From Sphingobacteriales bacterium (GTDB lineage: Bacteria; Bacteroidota; Bacteroidia; Chitinophagales; Chitinophagaceae), in the NCBI GenBank assembly GCA_003963365.1, contig RXJG01000003.1, forward strand, positions 65,543 through 129,542: DNA of 64,000 bases, read 5' to 3'. The first letter of the stretch is position 1; each line of letters opens with the position of its first letter. Made by a program: the position numbers and the translations under genes. The notes beneath the pieces were generated by a model. The model saw only the letters and a list, made by a program, of their open reading frames with translations, did not search any database and had not been told where the DNA came from. This document shows, one piece after another, positions 26,107-34,957 of the stretch.

Positions 26107-29100
26107 TTATCGTATTAGTGTTATATCGCCTTTTAATCGTTGTTTTTTCCCGTCATAAAATTCAACATCCAGTACATAAGCATAAGCATCGGTTGGCTGC
26201 ATCACTCCTTTATATGTACCATCCCACCCGGCTTCTATACTATTGGATTCAAATATTTTTTGCCCTAACCTGTTATATATCCGGAAAGTCATTTTATTAA
26301 CGCCAAACGCTTTTATATATAAAACATCGTTTTTACCATCATTGTTTGGAGTAAAAGCATTTGGAACAGCCACGCCTATTATAATCCTGGCTTCAACCTT
26401 TTGAGAAACAGAATCAACACATCCAAATTGATTATATGCTTTAAGCCAAACAACAAAAACACCACTCGCCTTATATTGATGTATTGGGTTTTTATCTTCA
26501 GATTTTGTTCCGTCTCCAAAGTCCCAGGTAAACTTAATAGCATCGGGAGATGAATTATTGATAAAAGTAGTAGGTACATTGTCCTTTGATGGATTGGGTG
26601 TATAAGAGAAGGCAGCGGTAGGCAACGGGCTTATGGTTACCTGTTTTGATATTACAGCCGTAAGGTTACAGGAATTAGAATTACTAATTGTTTGGGTAAT
26701 GGTATAATTACCGGGTGTAGTATAAGTATGAATGGGCTTACTGTCAGTAGAGGTTGTTCCATCACCAAAGTCCCACAAATAAGTGGCAGCACCAACCGAT
26801 TTATCAACAATGCCAATATCCTGGTTTATACATAAGTTGGAAACAGCAAAATCAGCAACGATAGTACTTGCCACGGTAAAATTGACGGCGTGCAGCACCT
26901 CGTAACTGTTACAATAATTGCTATCAACTAAAACCAGTTGCACATCATAGGTACCTGGTCCCGGAAAAGTATGGGTAGCATTAAACGAAGTATCCGGAGC
27001 TGATCCGTCATTCCAAACCCAGGCAAATGATTTAGGGCCGGGGGGTAGAGTTGGTGGCAAGATTGAGGACGTATTATTAAAGTCAAAAGTTAGACTGTTA
27101 CAAGGCGGTCTCCGGGTATAGTTAAATCCTAATTTAACCGAATCAGTTGTAACCTTAATCTTTAAATATGCCGTATCTGCCACATTGCAGGTATTAGAGT
27201 CAATACCGATGATCATTACATTAAAATTCCCGGATTTATTAAAGACATGCTGAACAGTTGAATGAGCTGTGTCAATTCTTGGAGTACCATCACCAAAGTC
27301 CCATATATATTGTTTGGCTAAACGCAAGGTATCCGTAAATTCAACGGTTGCCGGCAAACAAAAATTAAGCTGCTTTGCGCCAACTGCCTTTAGTCCTACA
27401 GCTACCCCTGCAAAATTCATGGCAACCTTCAATGCGCCGAAATTACAGCCGTCACCTGCATTATTTGTTGTTGACCACGATCCAAATGTTGCCGGCCAGG
27501 CTGGTTTAGGTCTCAAACCACAATTGGCACATATACCCTGGTAAATAACTCCCCGCCGGTCGAAGCGGCTGGTACCCCCGTCCACATGCTCACCAAATGA
27601 GTTCGCATTTCCATTCTCACCAAAGTAACTGCCGAATAACTGGGAAGCAGCATTTTTTTGCAGAATAAAGAAATAAAAGTCACTCCCATCAGTTGTTTTT
27701 TGAAAAGCATCAGGTGTGATGGGCAGACCTAACGTTCCGGACATGGAATAGCCCATATTACGCCCAATTTCGGCGCTGCCCCAGCCGGATACATATACAT
27801 TTTCACATTTATCAACAAGGAAAGCAACCGGGGAAATATTAGCCCCCACCGAGCCCGGTGTACCGAAACAAGTTGAATAAACAAACCCGGAAAGGTCAGG
27901 TTTTAATTTGCTGATAAATTGTCTTGAATCCGGCACACTGTAACCGGCATTTATAATTGGCCAGGAGCCGCCGGTTTGCCCCATTACATACGGGAACCCC
28001 TTTGCGTCAAATTGAATTCCATATATCTGGTCGGTGGCAGGTGTTCCTAAATAAGTTGTTTTTACAAGAGAAACGGTAGCACCATTATCGGTTAACTGAG
28101 TTATAAATCCGTCTGCTATCCCGCCTGCAAAACTTGGCTGTAATACTGCGCCACCGGTGCCTGGAAAGTCGCTGCTTCCTGTGCCCCCTGCTACATAAAT
28201 AGCTCTTGTTAAAGGATTAACTGATAAAACATAGGCGGCATCATCATCGGTTCCTCCTAAAAAACTTCCCCAAATGATGGCGGTAGCATTAGCATTTAAT
28301 TTAAGTACCACACCATCCTGGTTACCTTTTAGTGATGGTTGAAACCCGGCTGGAAAACTGAGATCTGTTGACTTAGATGCTGATGCCAGTAAAATGTTAC
28401 CTGATAAATCAATAATCACTTCACTGCGGGCATCGTCACCATAATTTTGTTTGAGCGACCTTGCGTTAGCATGAACCGGCTCAATATTAATACCATCATC
28501 ATTTGTACCACCTATCCGCATCGAACCTATCAGTGCAGATCCGGCAGCATTAATTTTAGTAACTACAATATCATAACCGCCTAATGGCCCGTACTTACTT
28601 GTTGCCGGGTAACTGCTTAAACCGGTATCGGGAGAGTTTGTTCGTCCGGCAATGATTAAGTTACCGTTTCCATCCGCTATTAAACTGTGTGGTTCTTCAT
28701 CGCCGGAACCTCCTATATAAGTTGCCCATAATAACGATTTACCATCCGGAGAAAACTTCATGATACCCATGTCGGAAGGTGGATTTTCACTGCCACCACT
28801 ATACACCTGATCATACGCTCCGGGTGTTACAGGAAACCCGGTTGCCATAGCTATACTACCACCAAAAAAACTGCCATCGGGACCGTAAGTTGCTGCCATT
28901 CCCCAATTATCTGCCCGGCTTCCACTTAATGTTGCAAAGACAATAGTTGGGTCAATTACCAGTGGTTCGTCTTTGGAATAATTACGAACATCAAAACTTA
29001 CCACATTGCCATTAATTACAAATTTACAATCAACCGATTCACGGGCATTACTGCGGTACTGGTAAGCGTATGGATACAATTCTGCGGATTCACCAACAGA

Positions 29101-29721
29101 GGTTGGAATGATCAGCTGATTTTCCCGAATGCTTAATTTATCCACCCCATCATATTTCAATTTAATTTTTCTGGTATCTGCACCGGGAGAAACTATAAGA
29201 TCATATTTTAACTGGCCACCCTCAGAATAATAACGGGCATCGATACCCTTATAAATATTTTTAGCTGTAATACCTAAATATATACGACAATTACCGGCCC
29301 ATTTAGATGGGTCATTGCCATAAAAATAGTTGTTATAATTCGGCAGTACCTTATCAGCTACCAGTTGTATATCGTCATTACCTTCCTGGAAAGTAACTTT
29401 ATATAAGTGTGAACGCAAATGTTTATTTCCCCTGCGCAAATTTGCTGCAGAAGAATCTTTATGAGCATGCACACTTTCCAGCAGTTTTTGATAATCTTCC
29501 GGATGATGAACTAAAACAGAAAAACCTTTTTTATGAATGTAAAAAGCGGCATTACCCACATCTCCTTTGTATAAAATAGAAGGATCCCACTGACCTTTAT
29601 TTTCTATGTACTGAACCGGTAAACCATTTTGCGAAAAAACAGCAGTAGTGACAAGCACTAATAATAGCGTCCATATAATACGGCAGGAATGCAAGTGAAA
29701 CTTTGGTACCAATTTAATCAA
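26107..29721 (-). CDS. Large PKD-repeat type IX secretion substrate with type B C-terminal domain
   Basis: 1204 residues with a signal peptide (about 1-31, ending VFSQ). The N-terminal IENKGQWDPSILYKGDVGNA region is a conserved module of such surface proteins. Residues about 255-640 contain SBBP-type beta-propeller repeats (GGSGDEEPHSL, GGTDDDAAYVL). Four PKD-like domains follow from about 770 to 1110, each with the WDFGDGT motif or a variant (the second reads WVWNDGS). The final 85 residues (VAVPNAFTPNNDGKND onwards) are the gliding-motility-associated type B sorting domain. It is likely a surface adhesin-like protein. It is coupled to the PorP/SprF gene downstream. Confidence 0.9.
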   Translation of the reverse strand: MIKLVPKFHLHSCRIIWTLLLVLVTTAVFSQNGLPVQYIENKGQWDPSILYKGDVGNAAFYIHKKGFSVLVHHPEDYQKLLESVHAHKDSSAANLRRGNKHLRSHLYKVTFQEGNDDIQLVADKVLPNYNNYFYGNDPSKWAGNCRIYLGITAKNIYKGIDARYYSEGGQLKYDLIVSPGADTRKIKLKYDGVDKLSIRENQLIIPTSVGESAELYPYAYQYRSNARESVDCKFVINGNVVSFDVRNYSKDEPLVIDPTIVFATLSGSRADNWGMAATYGPDGSFFGGSIAMATGFPVTPGAYDQVYSGGSENPPSDMGIMKFSPDGKSLLWATYIGGSGDEEPHSLIADGNGNLIIAGRTNSPDTGLSSYPATSKYGPLGGYDIVVTKINAAGSALIGSMRIGGTNDDGINIEPVHANARSLKQNYGDDARSEVIIDLSGNILLASASKSTDLSFPAGFQPSLKGNQDGVVLKLNANATAIIWGSFLGGTDDDAAYVLSVNPLTRAIYVAGGTGSSDFPGTGGAVLQPSFAGGIADGFITQLTDNGATVSLVKTTYLGTPATDQIYGIQFDAKGFPYVMGQTGGSWPIINAGYSVPDSRQFISKLKPDLSGFVYSTCFGTPGSVGANISPVAFLVDKCENVYVSGWGSAEIGRNMGYSMSGTLGLPITPDAFQKTTDGSDFYFFILQKNAASQLFGSYFGENGNANSFGEHVDGGTSRFDRRGVIYQGICANCGLRPKPAWPATFGSWSTTNNAGDGCNFGALKVAMNFAGVAVGLKAVGAKQLNFCLPATVEFTDTLRLAKQYIWDFGDGTPRIDTAHSTVQHVFNKSGNFNVMIIGIDSNTCNVADTAYLKIKVTTDSVKLGFNYTRRPPCNSLTFDFNNTSSILPPTLPPGPKSFAWVWNDGSAPDTSFNATHTFPGPGTYDVQLVLVDSNYCNSYEVLHAVNFTVASTIVADFAVSNLCINQDIGIVDKSVGAATYLWDFGDGTTSTDSKPIHTYTTPGNYTITQTISNSNSCNLTAVISKQVTISPLPTAAFSYTPNPSKDNVPTTFINNSSPDAIKFTWDFGDGTKSEDKNPIHQYKASGVFVVWLKAYNQFGCVDSVSQKVEARIIIGVAVPNAFTPNNDGKNDVLYIKAFGVNKMTFRIYNRLGQKIFESNSIEAGWDGTYKGVMQPTDAYAYVLDVEFYDGKKQRLKGDITLIR

Positions 29722-29750
29722 ATTTATCAGCTTTATGCAGTTATTTAATA

Positions 29751-31877
29751 CTACGAAATTTTACTCCACACAGTTTTACCTTTTTGTGACAGGAGGTAGC
29801 TCTTTAATAGCAAATTTTCGGCCGAACTGATTTCCTGATCCTCCTCTAACAGACGCTCCACTTCGTTTCTTGCCACTTCTAATATCGGCTTATCAGCAAC
29901 AACACTTGCCAGTTTGAAATTGAGTACCCCGCTTTGTTTTGTTCCTTCAATCTCACCCGGGCCACGGAGTTCCAGATCCTTTTCTGCAATTTCAAAACCA
30001 TTATTTGTAGCGGTCATTATCTTCAAACGCTCCCTCGCATCATTGGTTAATTTTGATCCTGTTAACAGAATGCAAAAACTTTGTTCGCTACCTCTTCCAA
30101 CTCTTCCACGTAACTGGTGTAATTGAGATAAACCAAATTTCTCTGCACTTTCAATTACCATTACCGATGCGTTAGGAACATTTACCCCCACTTCAATTAC
30201 GGTGGTGGAAACCATTATTTGTGTATCGCCTGTTACAAAGCGGCGCATGTTTTCATCTTTCACTTGCTGTGTTTGTTTCCCGTGCACCATACTGATCCAG
30301 TATTTTGGTTCAGGGAAAAATGCTTTTACTTCTTCATATCCTTTCATCAGGTTTTCATAATTCAATTTTTCTGATTCTTCAATCAACGGAAAAATGATAT
30401 ATGCCTGCCTGCCTTTGGCAATTTCTTCTTTAATAAAATCCATCACCTGCGGACGGTTACGGTCAAACCGGTGAACCGTTTTAACTGGTTTTCTGCCCGG
30501 TGGCATTTCATCCATCACACTATAATCTAAATCCCCATAGGCAGTCATTGCCAATGTGCGGGGAATAGGTGTGGCCGTCATTACTAATACATGCGGCAAC
30601 ACTTCATTCTTTTTCCAAAGCCTGCTTCGTTGTTCTACCCCAAAGCGATGCTGTTCATCAATAATAGCCAATCCCAGGTTTTTAAACTTTACCTCTTCTT
30701 CAATCAATGCATGGGTGCCAATTAAAATGTTGATCTCCCCTTCTGCCAGTTGCATCAAAGTTTTTTTTCGCTCTGCTGATTTAGATGAGCCGGTCAGTAA
30801 TTTTACATTTACCGGCAGCCCTTTTATTAATTCACTAATACTTTGATAATGTTGTTGTGCTAAAATTTCTGTTGGCGCCATCATGCAACACTGGTATCCA
30901 TTATCTATTGCCAGCAGCATAGCCAGTAATGCTACAATGGTTTTACCGCTGCCCACATCACCTTGTAAGAGACGATTCATTTGCCGGCCGCTGCCCGTAT
31001 CCTTTCTTATCTCTTTCAGTACTCTTTTTTGGGCATTGGTGAGTTGAAACGGGAGGTGATGATTATAAAATTCATTGAAAGTATTCCCTACTTTTTCAAA
31101 AATAACTCCTCTTGAAAAATGATGCCGTTCGCTTCGCAGCATACCTAATCTTAATTGTGAAAGAAACAGTTCTTCAAACTTAAGCCGGCGTACTGCCTGC
31201 AGGTATAATTCATTATTTTCAGGGAAATGAATTTGCCGGTAGGATAAATAGCGGTTTAATAAACGATATTTTTCTATGATAGATGCCGGTAAAATTTCTG
31301 GTATATCTTTTTCAGAAAGAAGTTCAAAAAGTTTAATGGAAAGTTTGCCTATAGCCCGGCCGCTTAACCCTCTTGCTTTTAATTTTTCTGTAGTGGGATA
31401 AACGGGCTCTAAAAAGTTTTTTCCTTTTGCTTCGTTGGCATCTATTAATTCAATTTCCGGGTGAGTGATTTGGGCACGGCCCATAAAAAAACTCACCCGC
31501 CCATAAACTAAATACCGTTCTCCCTCCTTTAATATTTTTTGCACCCAGTTAATTCCCTGGAACCATACCAGTTCCACATCACCTGTTTCATCTTCCAGGC
31601 TGGCAACCAATCTTTTGCCTTTCTTCTCGCCCATTAAAGATGTTTCACTTAATCGTCCGGCTATTTGAACAAATTCTGTTTGCGGGGTAATATCTTTAAT
31701 TTTTAAAACCTGTGTTTTATCAATATGCCGGTAGGGGAAATGATTAAGCAAATCATTAAAGGTAAAAATGGCAAGTTCTTTACGCAGCATATCCCCCCGC
31801 TGCGGCCCCACTCCTTTTAAATACTCAATAGGATTACTTAATATGGAAGAGAATGTTGTGATAGAAGTTTTGTACAA
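29751..31877 (-). CDS. recG: ATP-dependent DNA helicase RecG
   Basis: 708 residues, close to the usual length. The wedge domain with an OB fold covers about 15-160. The SF2 core has GDVGSGKT at 306-313, DEQH at 407-410, then MTATPIPRTLAMT and QLRGRVGRG, the full RecG set including the TRG-like end. It regresses stalled replication forks and processes Holliday junctions. It lies 32 bp after the glycosyltransferase gene and 29 bp before the type IX substrate gene, all on the minus strand. Confidence 0.95.
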   Translation of the reverse strand: MYKTSITTFSSILSNPIEYLKGVGPQRGDMLRKELAIFTFNDLLNHFPYRHIDKTQVLKIKDITPQTEFVQIAGRLSETSLMGEKKGKRLVASLEDETGDVELVWFQGINWVQKILKEGERYLVYGRVSFFMGRAQITHPEIELIDANEAKGKNFLEPVYPTTEKLKARGLSGRAIGKLSIKLFELLSEKDIPEILPASIIEKYRLLNRYLSYRQIHFPENNELYLQAVRRLKFEELFLSQLRLGMLRSERHHFSRGVIFEKVGNTFNEFYNHHLPFQLTNAQKRVLKEIRKDTGSGRQMNRLLQGDVGSGKTIVALLAMLLAIDNGYQCCMMAPTEILAQQHYQSISELIKGLPVNVKLLTGSSKSAERKKTLMQLAEGEINILIGTHALIEEEVKFKNLGLAIIDEQHRFGVEQRSRLWKKNEVLPHVLVMTATPIPRTLAMTAYGDLDYSVMDEMPPGRKPVKTVHRFDRNRPQVMDFIKEEIAKGRQAYIIFPLIEESEKLNYENLMKGYEEVKAFFPEPKYWISMVHGKQTQQVKDENMRRFVTGDTQIMVSTTVIEVGVNVPNASVMVIESAEKFGLSQLHQLRGRVGRGSEQSFCILLTGSKLTNDARERLKIMTATNNGFEIAEKDLELRGPGEIEGTKQSGVLNFKLASVVADKPILEVARNEVERLLEEDQEISSAENLLLKSYLLSQKGKTVWSKIS

Positions 31878-31909
31878 ATATAATGAGGAGAAAACAAGGA
31901 ATAAGTTTA

Positions 31910-33100
31910 TTAGTTCATCGGTTTACTGGTCTGCATTTCCCTTTTTGATTTTTCCCACAACACATTTTGTTTGCCGGATAAATAACGAAACCATCCCAGT
32001 ACTGTGCAATAATTCATAAACAGGAAATAATAAGGAACGAATAAAACCTGTATCACTAATTTAATTTTTTGTAATAACCATCCAATAATGGCCGCAATAT
32101 AAAACACCCATTGTGTATACCAAATCCATTGGTATATATTGTCATTAGCGGTAAGAAAATAATTACTCACCAATAACAGGATGATACATAACGGAGCCAG
32201 GTACCACCTTAAAATTTTATGGGAAAAAAACTGGAATGCAAAAAGCGGATGTTTAAAAAAATTGAGCAGCCCGGCAAACAAAGAACAAACCTGGAAAGCG
32301 CCTGCCGCAATCCTTACTTTACGCTTAAGTTCATCTGCTAATGAAGCAGAAGGCGATTCCGTTGCTAACGCTCCCTGTTCATAAACAATTTTATATCCCT
32401 GTTTATTAATACTAAGGGCTGTATAAAAATCATCCAGCAAAATATGAGTTGGGATGGGTTTGAATAAGTTTGTGCGAACAGAAAATAACTCACCGGCCGA
32501 ACCAACAACAGAATAAAATTGTGATTCGAGTGTTTTTAAAAATGATTCATACTTCCAATAAAGCCCTTCACCTATGCCCTGCTTATTTTTTTTGCTTAAT
32601 AATTCAACTTTCTTTTCTCCCGAAACACCACCAATTTTCTCATGGGTATACTGGTGGGCAATTTTTACCAGGGCATCTTTATTTAAAAATGTATTAGCAT
32701 CACTAAAAACCACTACGGGTGTGGTAACTGTTTCCATAGCCCTGTTTATTGCTGCTGATTTTCCTTTGCGCTGCGGCAGGTGCATACAGTTTACCCGGGA
32801 ATAGTTTTTAACGACCAAATCAGTACCGTCATCTGAGCCATCTGTAATAAAGATCAATTCCAGTTTATCCTCCGGGTAATCTAATGAGAGGGTGTTTTGA
32901 ACTTTTGCTTTGATAATTTCTTTTTCATTGTATGCAGCCACAATAAAAGTTATGGCAGGTAAGTCAATTCTTCCGGTATCATTATTACTGATAAAAAAAT
33001 TTTTAATGAGAACCAATAGCCAAAGCAGTAAAGTATACCCGATAAAACAATAAAAGAGTATACCTAAAGAAACCCAGAATATGAGCTTAGCCCAAAACAT
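31910..33100 (-). CDS. Membrane-bound family 2 glycosyltransferase
   Basis: 396 residues. One membrane helix at the N-terminus (about 6-35) precedes the GT-A domain, with ITFIVAAYNEKEII, the ITDGSDDGTD nucleotide site, VFSDANTFL (the DxD-like position) and the LDDFYTALSINKQGYKI acceptor region. Three or four helices follow at the C-terminus. This is the layout of processive or lipid-linked glycosyltransferases of the cellulose/hyaluronan synthase class, although the QxxRW motif is not obvious (KRKVRIAAG lies in that position). The product is unknown. It is divergent from a GNAT-fold gene. Confidence 0.85.
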   Translation of the reverse strand: MFWAKLIFWVSLGILFYCFIGYTLLLWLLVLIKNFFISNNDTGRIDLPAITFIVAAYNEKEIIKAKVQNTLSLDYPEDKLELIFITDGSDDGTDLVVKNYSRVNCMHLPQRKGKSAAINRAMETVTTPVVVFSDANTFLNKDALVKIAHQYTHEKIGGVSGEKKVELLSKKNKQGIGEGLYWKYESFLKTLESQFYSVVGSAGELFSVRTNLFKPIPTHILLDDFYTALSINKQGYKIVYEQGALATESPSASLADELKRKVRIAAGAFQVCSLFAGLLNFFKHPLFAFQFFSHKILRWYLAPLCIILLLVSNYFLTANDNIYQWIWYTQWVFYIAAIIGWLLQKIKLVIQVLFVPYYFLFMNYCTVLGWFRYLSGKQNVLWEKSKREMQTSKPMN

Positions 33101-33310
33101 TGCAGCAAAATAGTGGATAATAAAAAATTAAGCAATTATTGTTGCCTGGTTAAAAACCCGGAAAGCCGAAGTTGGCCTTATCCTTACATGAAGAATGTTT
33201 AAAGAGGCCTTTCAATTATTTAAACAGTATTTTATAGTCCGCATATGTAACCCGGTAAATACCACTGCGTATTTGCGAAAACAGTGGAAAAAATGTAGCT
33301 TAGACCAACC

Positions 33311-34429
33311 ATGTTTGAAGTACTCATTGATACCTTTTCTGGCGACTCAGGTTTTTGGGAAGCCTATTCCACCCTTTGGCAGGAAAGTGAATATAAAACC
33401 GCTTTCCAGGCTCCATATTTTCTCCAGGCACTAATCGGTATGGTAAGTGTTGGTAAAATAATGGTAGTAAAAGGGATGAAGAATGGAAAATTAGCCGCGG
33501 CTACATTATTTTATAATAAGGATGGTGTTTATCATTTCCTGAGTGATTTGAAAACTGATCATAACTACTTTGTACTGCACAAAGATTTATCAAAAGAAGA
33601 AACACATCAATACTTTCAGGAGTTTTTAAGTGAAGTTGAAAAACGAAAACTGGCTTTTCGTATCAATAGTGTGCCATCATGGGCTTATTATAACGATACC
33701 TTAAAACAAAGCTTATCTGAAAGAGATATTTATTATAAAGTTATTGAGTCTAACCCTTGTGTTATACTGGAAACTCCCACACCGGACGAGTTATTCAAGG
33801 CCACAGATAAAAAGAAATTCAGACAGAAACTAAATCGTTTGAAAGATAAGGGCACTGTAGAATTTGAAGTATTTACCGGTACAGAGGACCTTGACAACTG
33901 GCTGAACGGGCTATTTGAATTACATATTAAAAGATGGGCTACCACCAGTACACCTTCTATTTACCGGGATGACTCTGTAAAAGAATTTTATCGTTCCTGT
34001 ATCAAATCGTGGATTGAACAGGGATTACTGATACGCTTTTCAATCAAACTAAACGATAAAAGAATTTCCTATGTAACGGCCCTTTTTGAACATGGCTACC
34101 TGCTTCATCATACCTGTACATTTGATACAGATTATGAAAAACAAAGCCCCGGCCTTTTAATCATCAATATGATTGCTAAATGGATGGCTGACAGAGGTAT
34201 GACCAAAATGGAATTTGGTGATGGTGGTGAAACGTATAAATACCAGTTCACAAACTATGAACTGCCCCAGGAAACCATTTTTATTTCAGGCAAAAGAAAC
34301 CTGAAGTTTATATTAAAAACCAACCTTGTTCATTTATTTAAGGAAAATAAAAAACTGAGACAATTCTATAGTACCAGCATACGACCTTTGATGCTAAAAT
34401 CTGGCTTTCTTAAAAAGAAGATTACTTAA
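33311..34429 (+). CDS. GNAT / FemAB-like acyltransferase
   Basis: 372 residues of the BioF2-like double-GNAT type. The central FKATDKKKFRQKLNRLKDKG stretch (KxxRxxLKR type) and the later FEHGYLLHHTCTFDTDYEKQSPGLLIINMIAKW are the family signature, followed by MEFGDGGETYKYQF. Such proteins act in cell-envelope polysaccharide modification or on lipid-linked sugars, and often lie near glycosyltransferases, as here. It is the last gene before the mnmE-linked island. The ATG at 33311 is used; a longer opposite-frame start is not supported. Confidence 0.8.
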   Translation: MFEVLIDTFSGDSGFWEAYSTLWQESEYKTAFQAPYFLQALIGMVSVGKIMVVKGMKNGKLAAATLFYNKDGVYHFLSDLKTDHNYFVLHKDLSKEETHQYFQEFLSEVEKRKLAFRINSVPSWAYYNDTLKQSLSERDIYYKVIESNPCVILETPTPDELFKATDKKKFRQKLNRLKDKGTVEFEVFTGTEDLDNWLNGLFELHIKRWATTSTPSIYRDDSVKEFYRSCIKSWIEQGLLIRFSIKLNDKRISYVTALFEHGYLLHHTCTFDTDYEKQSPGLLIINMIAKWMADRGMTKMEFGDGGETYKYQFTNYELPQETIFISGKRNLKFILKTNLVHLFKENKKLRQFYSTSIRPLMLKSGFLKKKIT

Positions 34430-34456
34430 GTTAAGTGAAATAAGTTTGCACGTTAC

Positions 34457-34472
34457 TTTCCCGATACAGAAT
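34457..34472 (+). repeat. Left att-like copy of the mnmE 3' end
   Basis: TTTCCCGATACAGAAT is identical to 38000-38015 inside the last codons of mnmE and in the same orientation. The outer bases TTAC on its left resemble the original stop-codon side. It marks the outer edge of the island opposite mnmE. Confidence 0.7.
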
Positions 34473-34931
34473 ATATCAACTTTCGATTGTGAATCAAATT
34501 GAATTTATTAGTAACACTTAAGAAACAAGTCTGGGGATAATATCGGATAGTATATGAAAGTATAGTTCTTTTTAGCTCATAGCCCATGACTGTATGCCAG
34601 AAACGAATATACCGATACCGAAAACCAGCTCAACGGAATCTTTATAAAATCTTCATATAATACAGGGTTTCTTATATGAATTGTATAAAGGGAGTAAATT
34701 TTGCGTACAATTCGGGGCAATTCCATGGACGAACCCTTCTTAAATAAATTCAGCATACCAAAACAGTATATTTAAATTTGGTATTATCGGTGTTATATAT
34801 GTTTGGCACCGGGGAAAATAAAATAGAATTTATTGTTTAAGTTCCATCATATTCATATCAAGTTTCTGTTTTGTTTGTATTAATTTATTATCAACTGTTT
34901 GTCTGAAATAATCCTTAGCGATCTCCTCCTT

Positions 34932-34939
34932 TACATTTG
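34932..34939 (+). promoter_or_regulatory. Predicted -7 element of the TonB receptor gene
   Basis: TACATTTG matches TAnnTTTG. It lies 18 bp before the ATG at 34958, which would leave a leader of only about a dozen bases. There is no TTTG at the usual -33 spacing. Confidence 0.45.
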
Positions 34940-34957
34940 TGCCCTTAAATAGTGATT

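Larger units (their letters stand above)
34430..34957. other. Non-coding left end of the mnmE-linked island
   Basis: 528 bp without a credible gene. It contains the 16-bp copy of the mnmE 3' end (34457-34472) and three perfect inverted repeats: TTCATATAA at 34652-34660 with its complement at 34672-34680 (overlapping the next); GAATTGTA at 34678-34685 with 34706-34713; and ATACCAAA at 34755-34762 with 34777-34784. The receptor promoter element is at 34932-34939. No integrase or transposase reading frame is visible. Confidence 0.6.

Noticed and set aside
33262-33287. CCACTG...CAGTGG inverted repeat before the GNAT-fold gene
   Set aside because: Only 6-bp arms with a 14-base spacer and no repeat elsewhere; too weak to call an operator.
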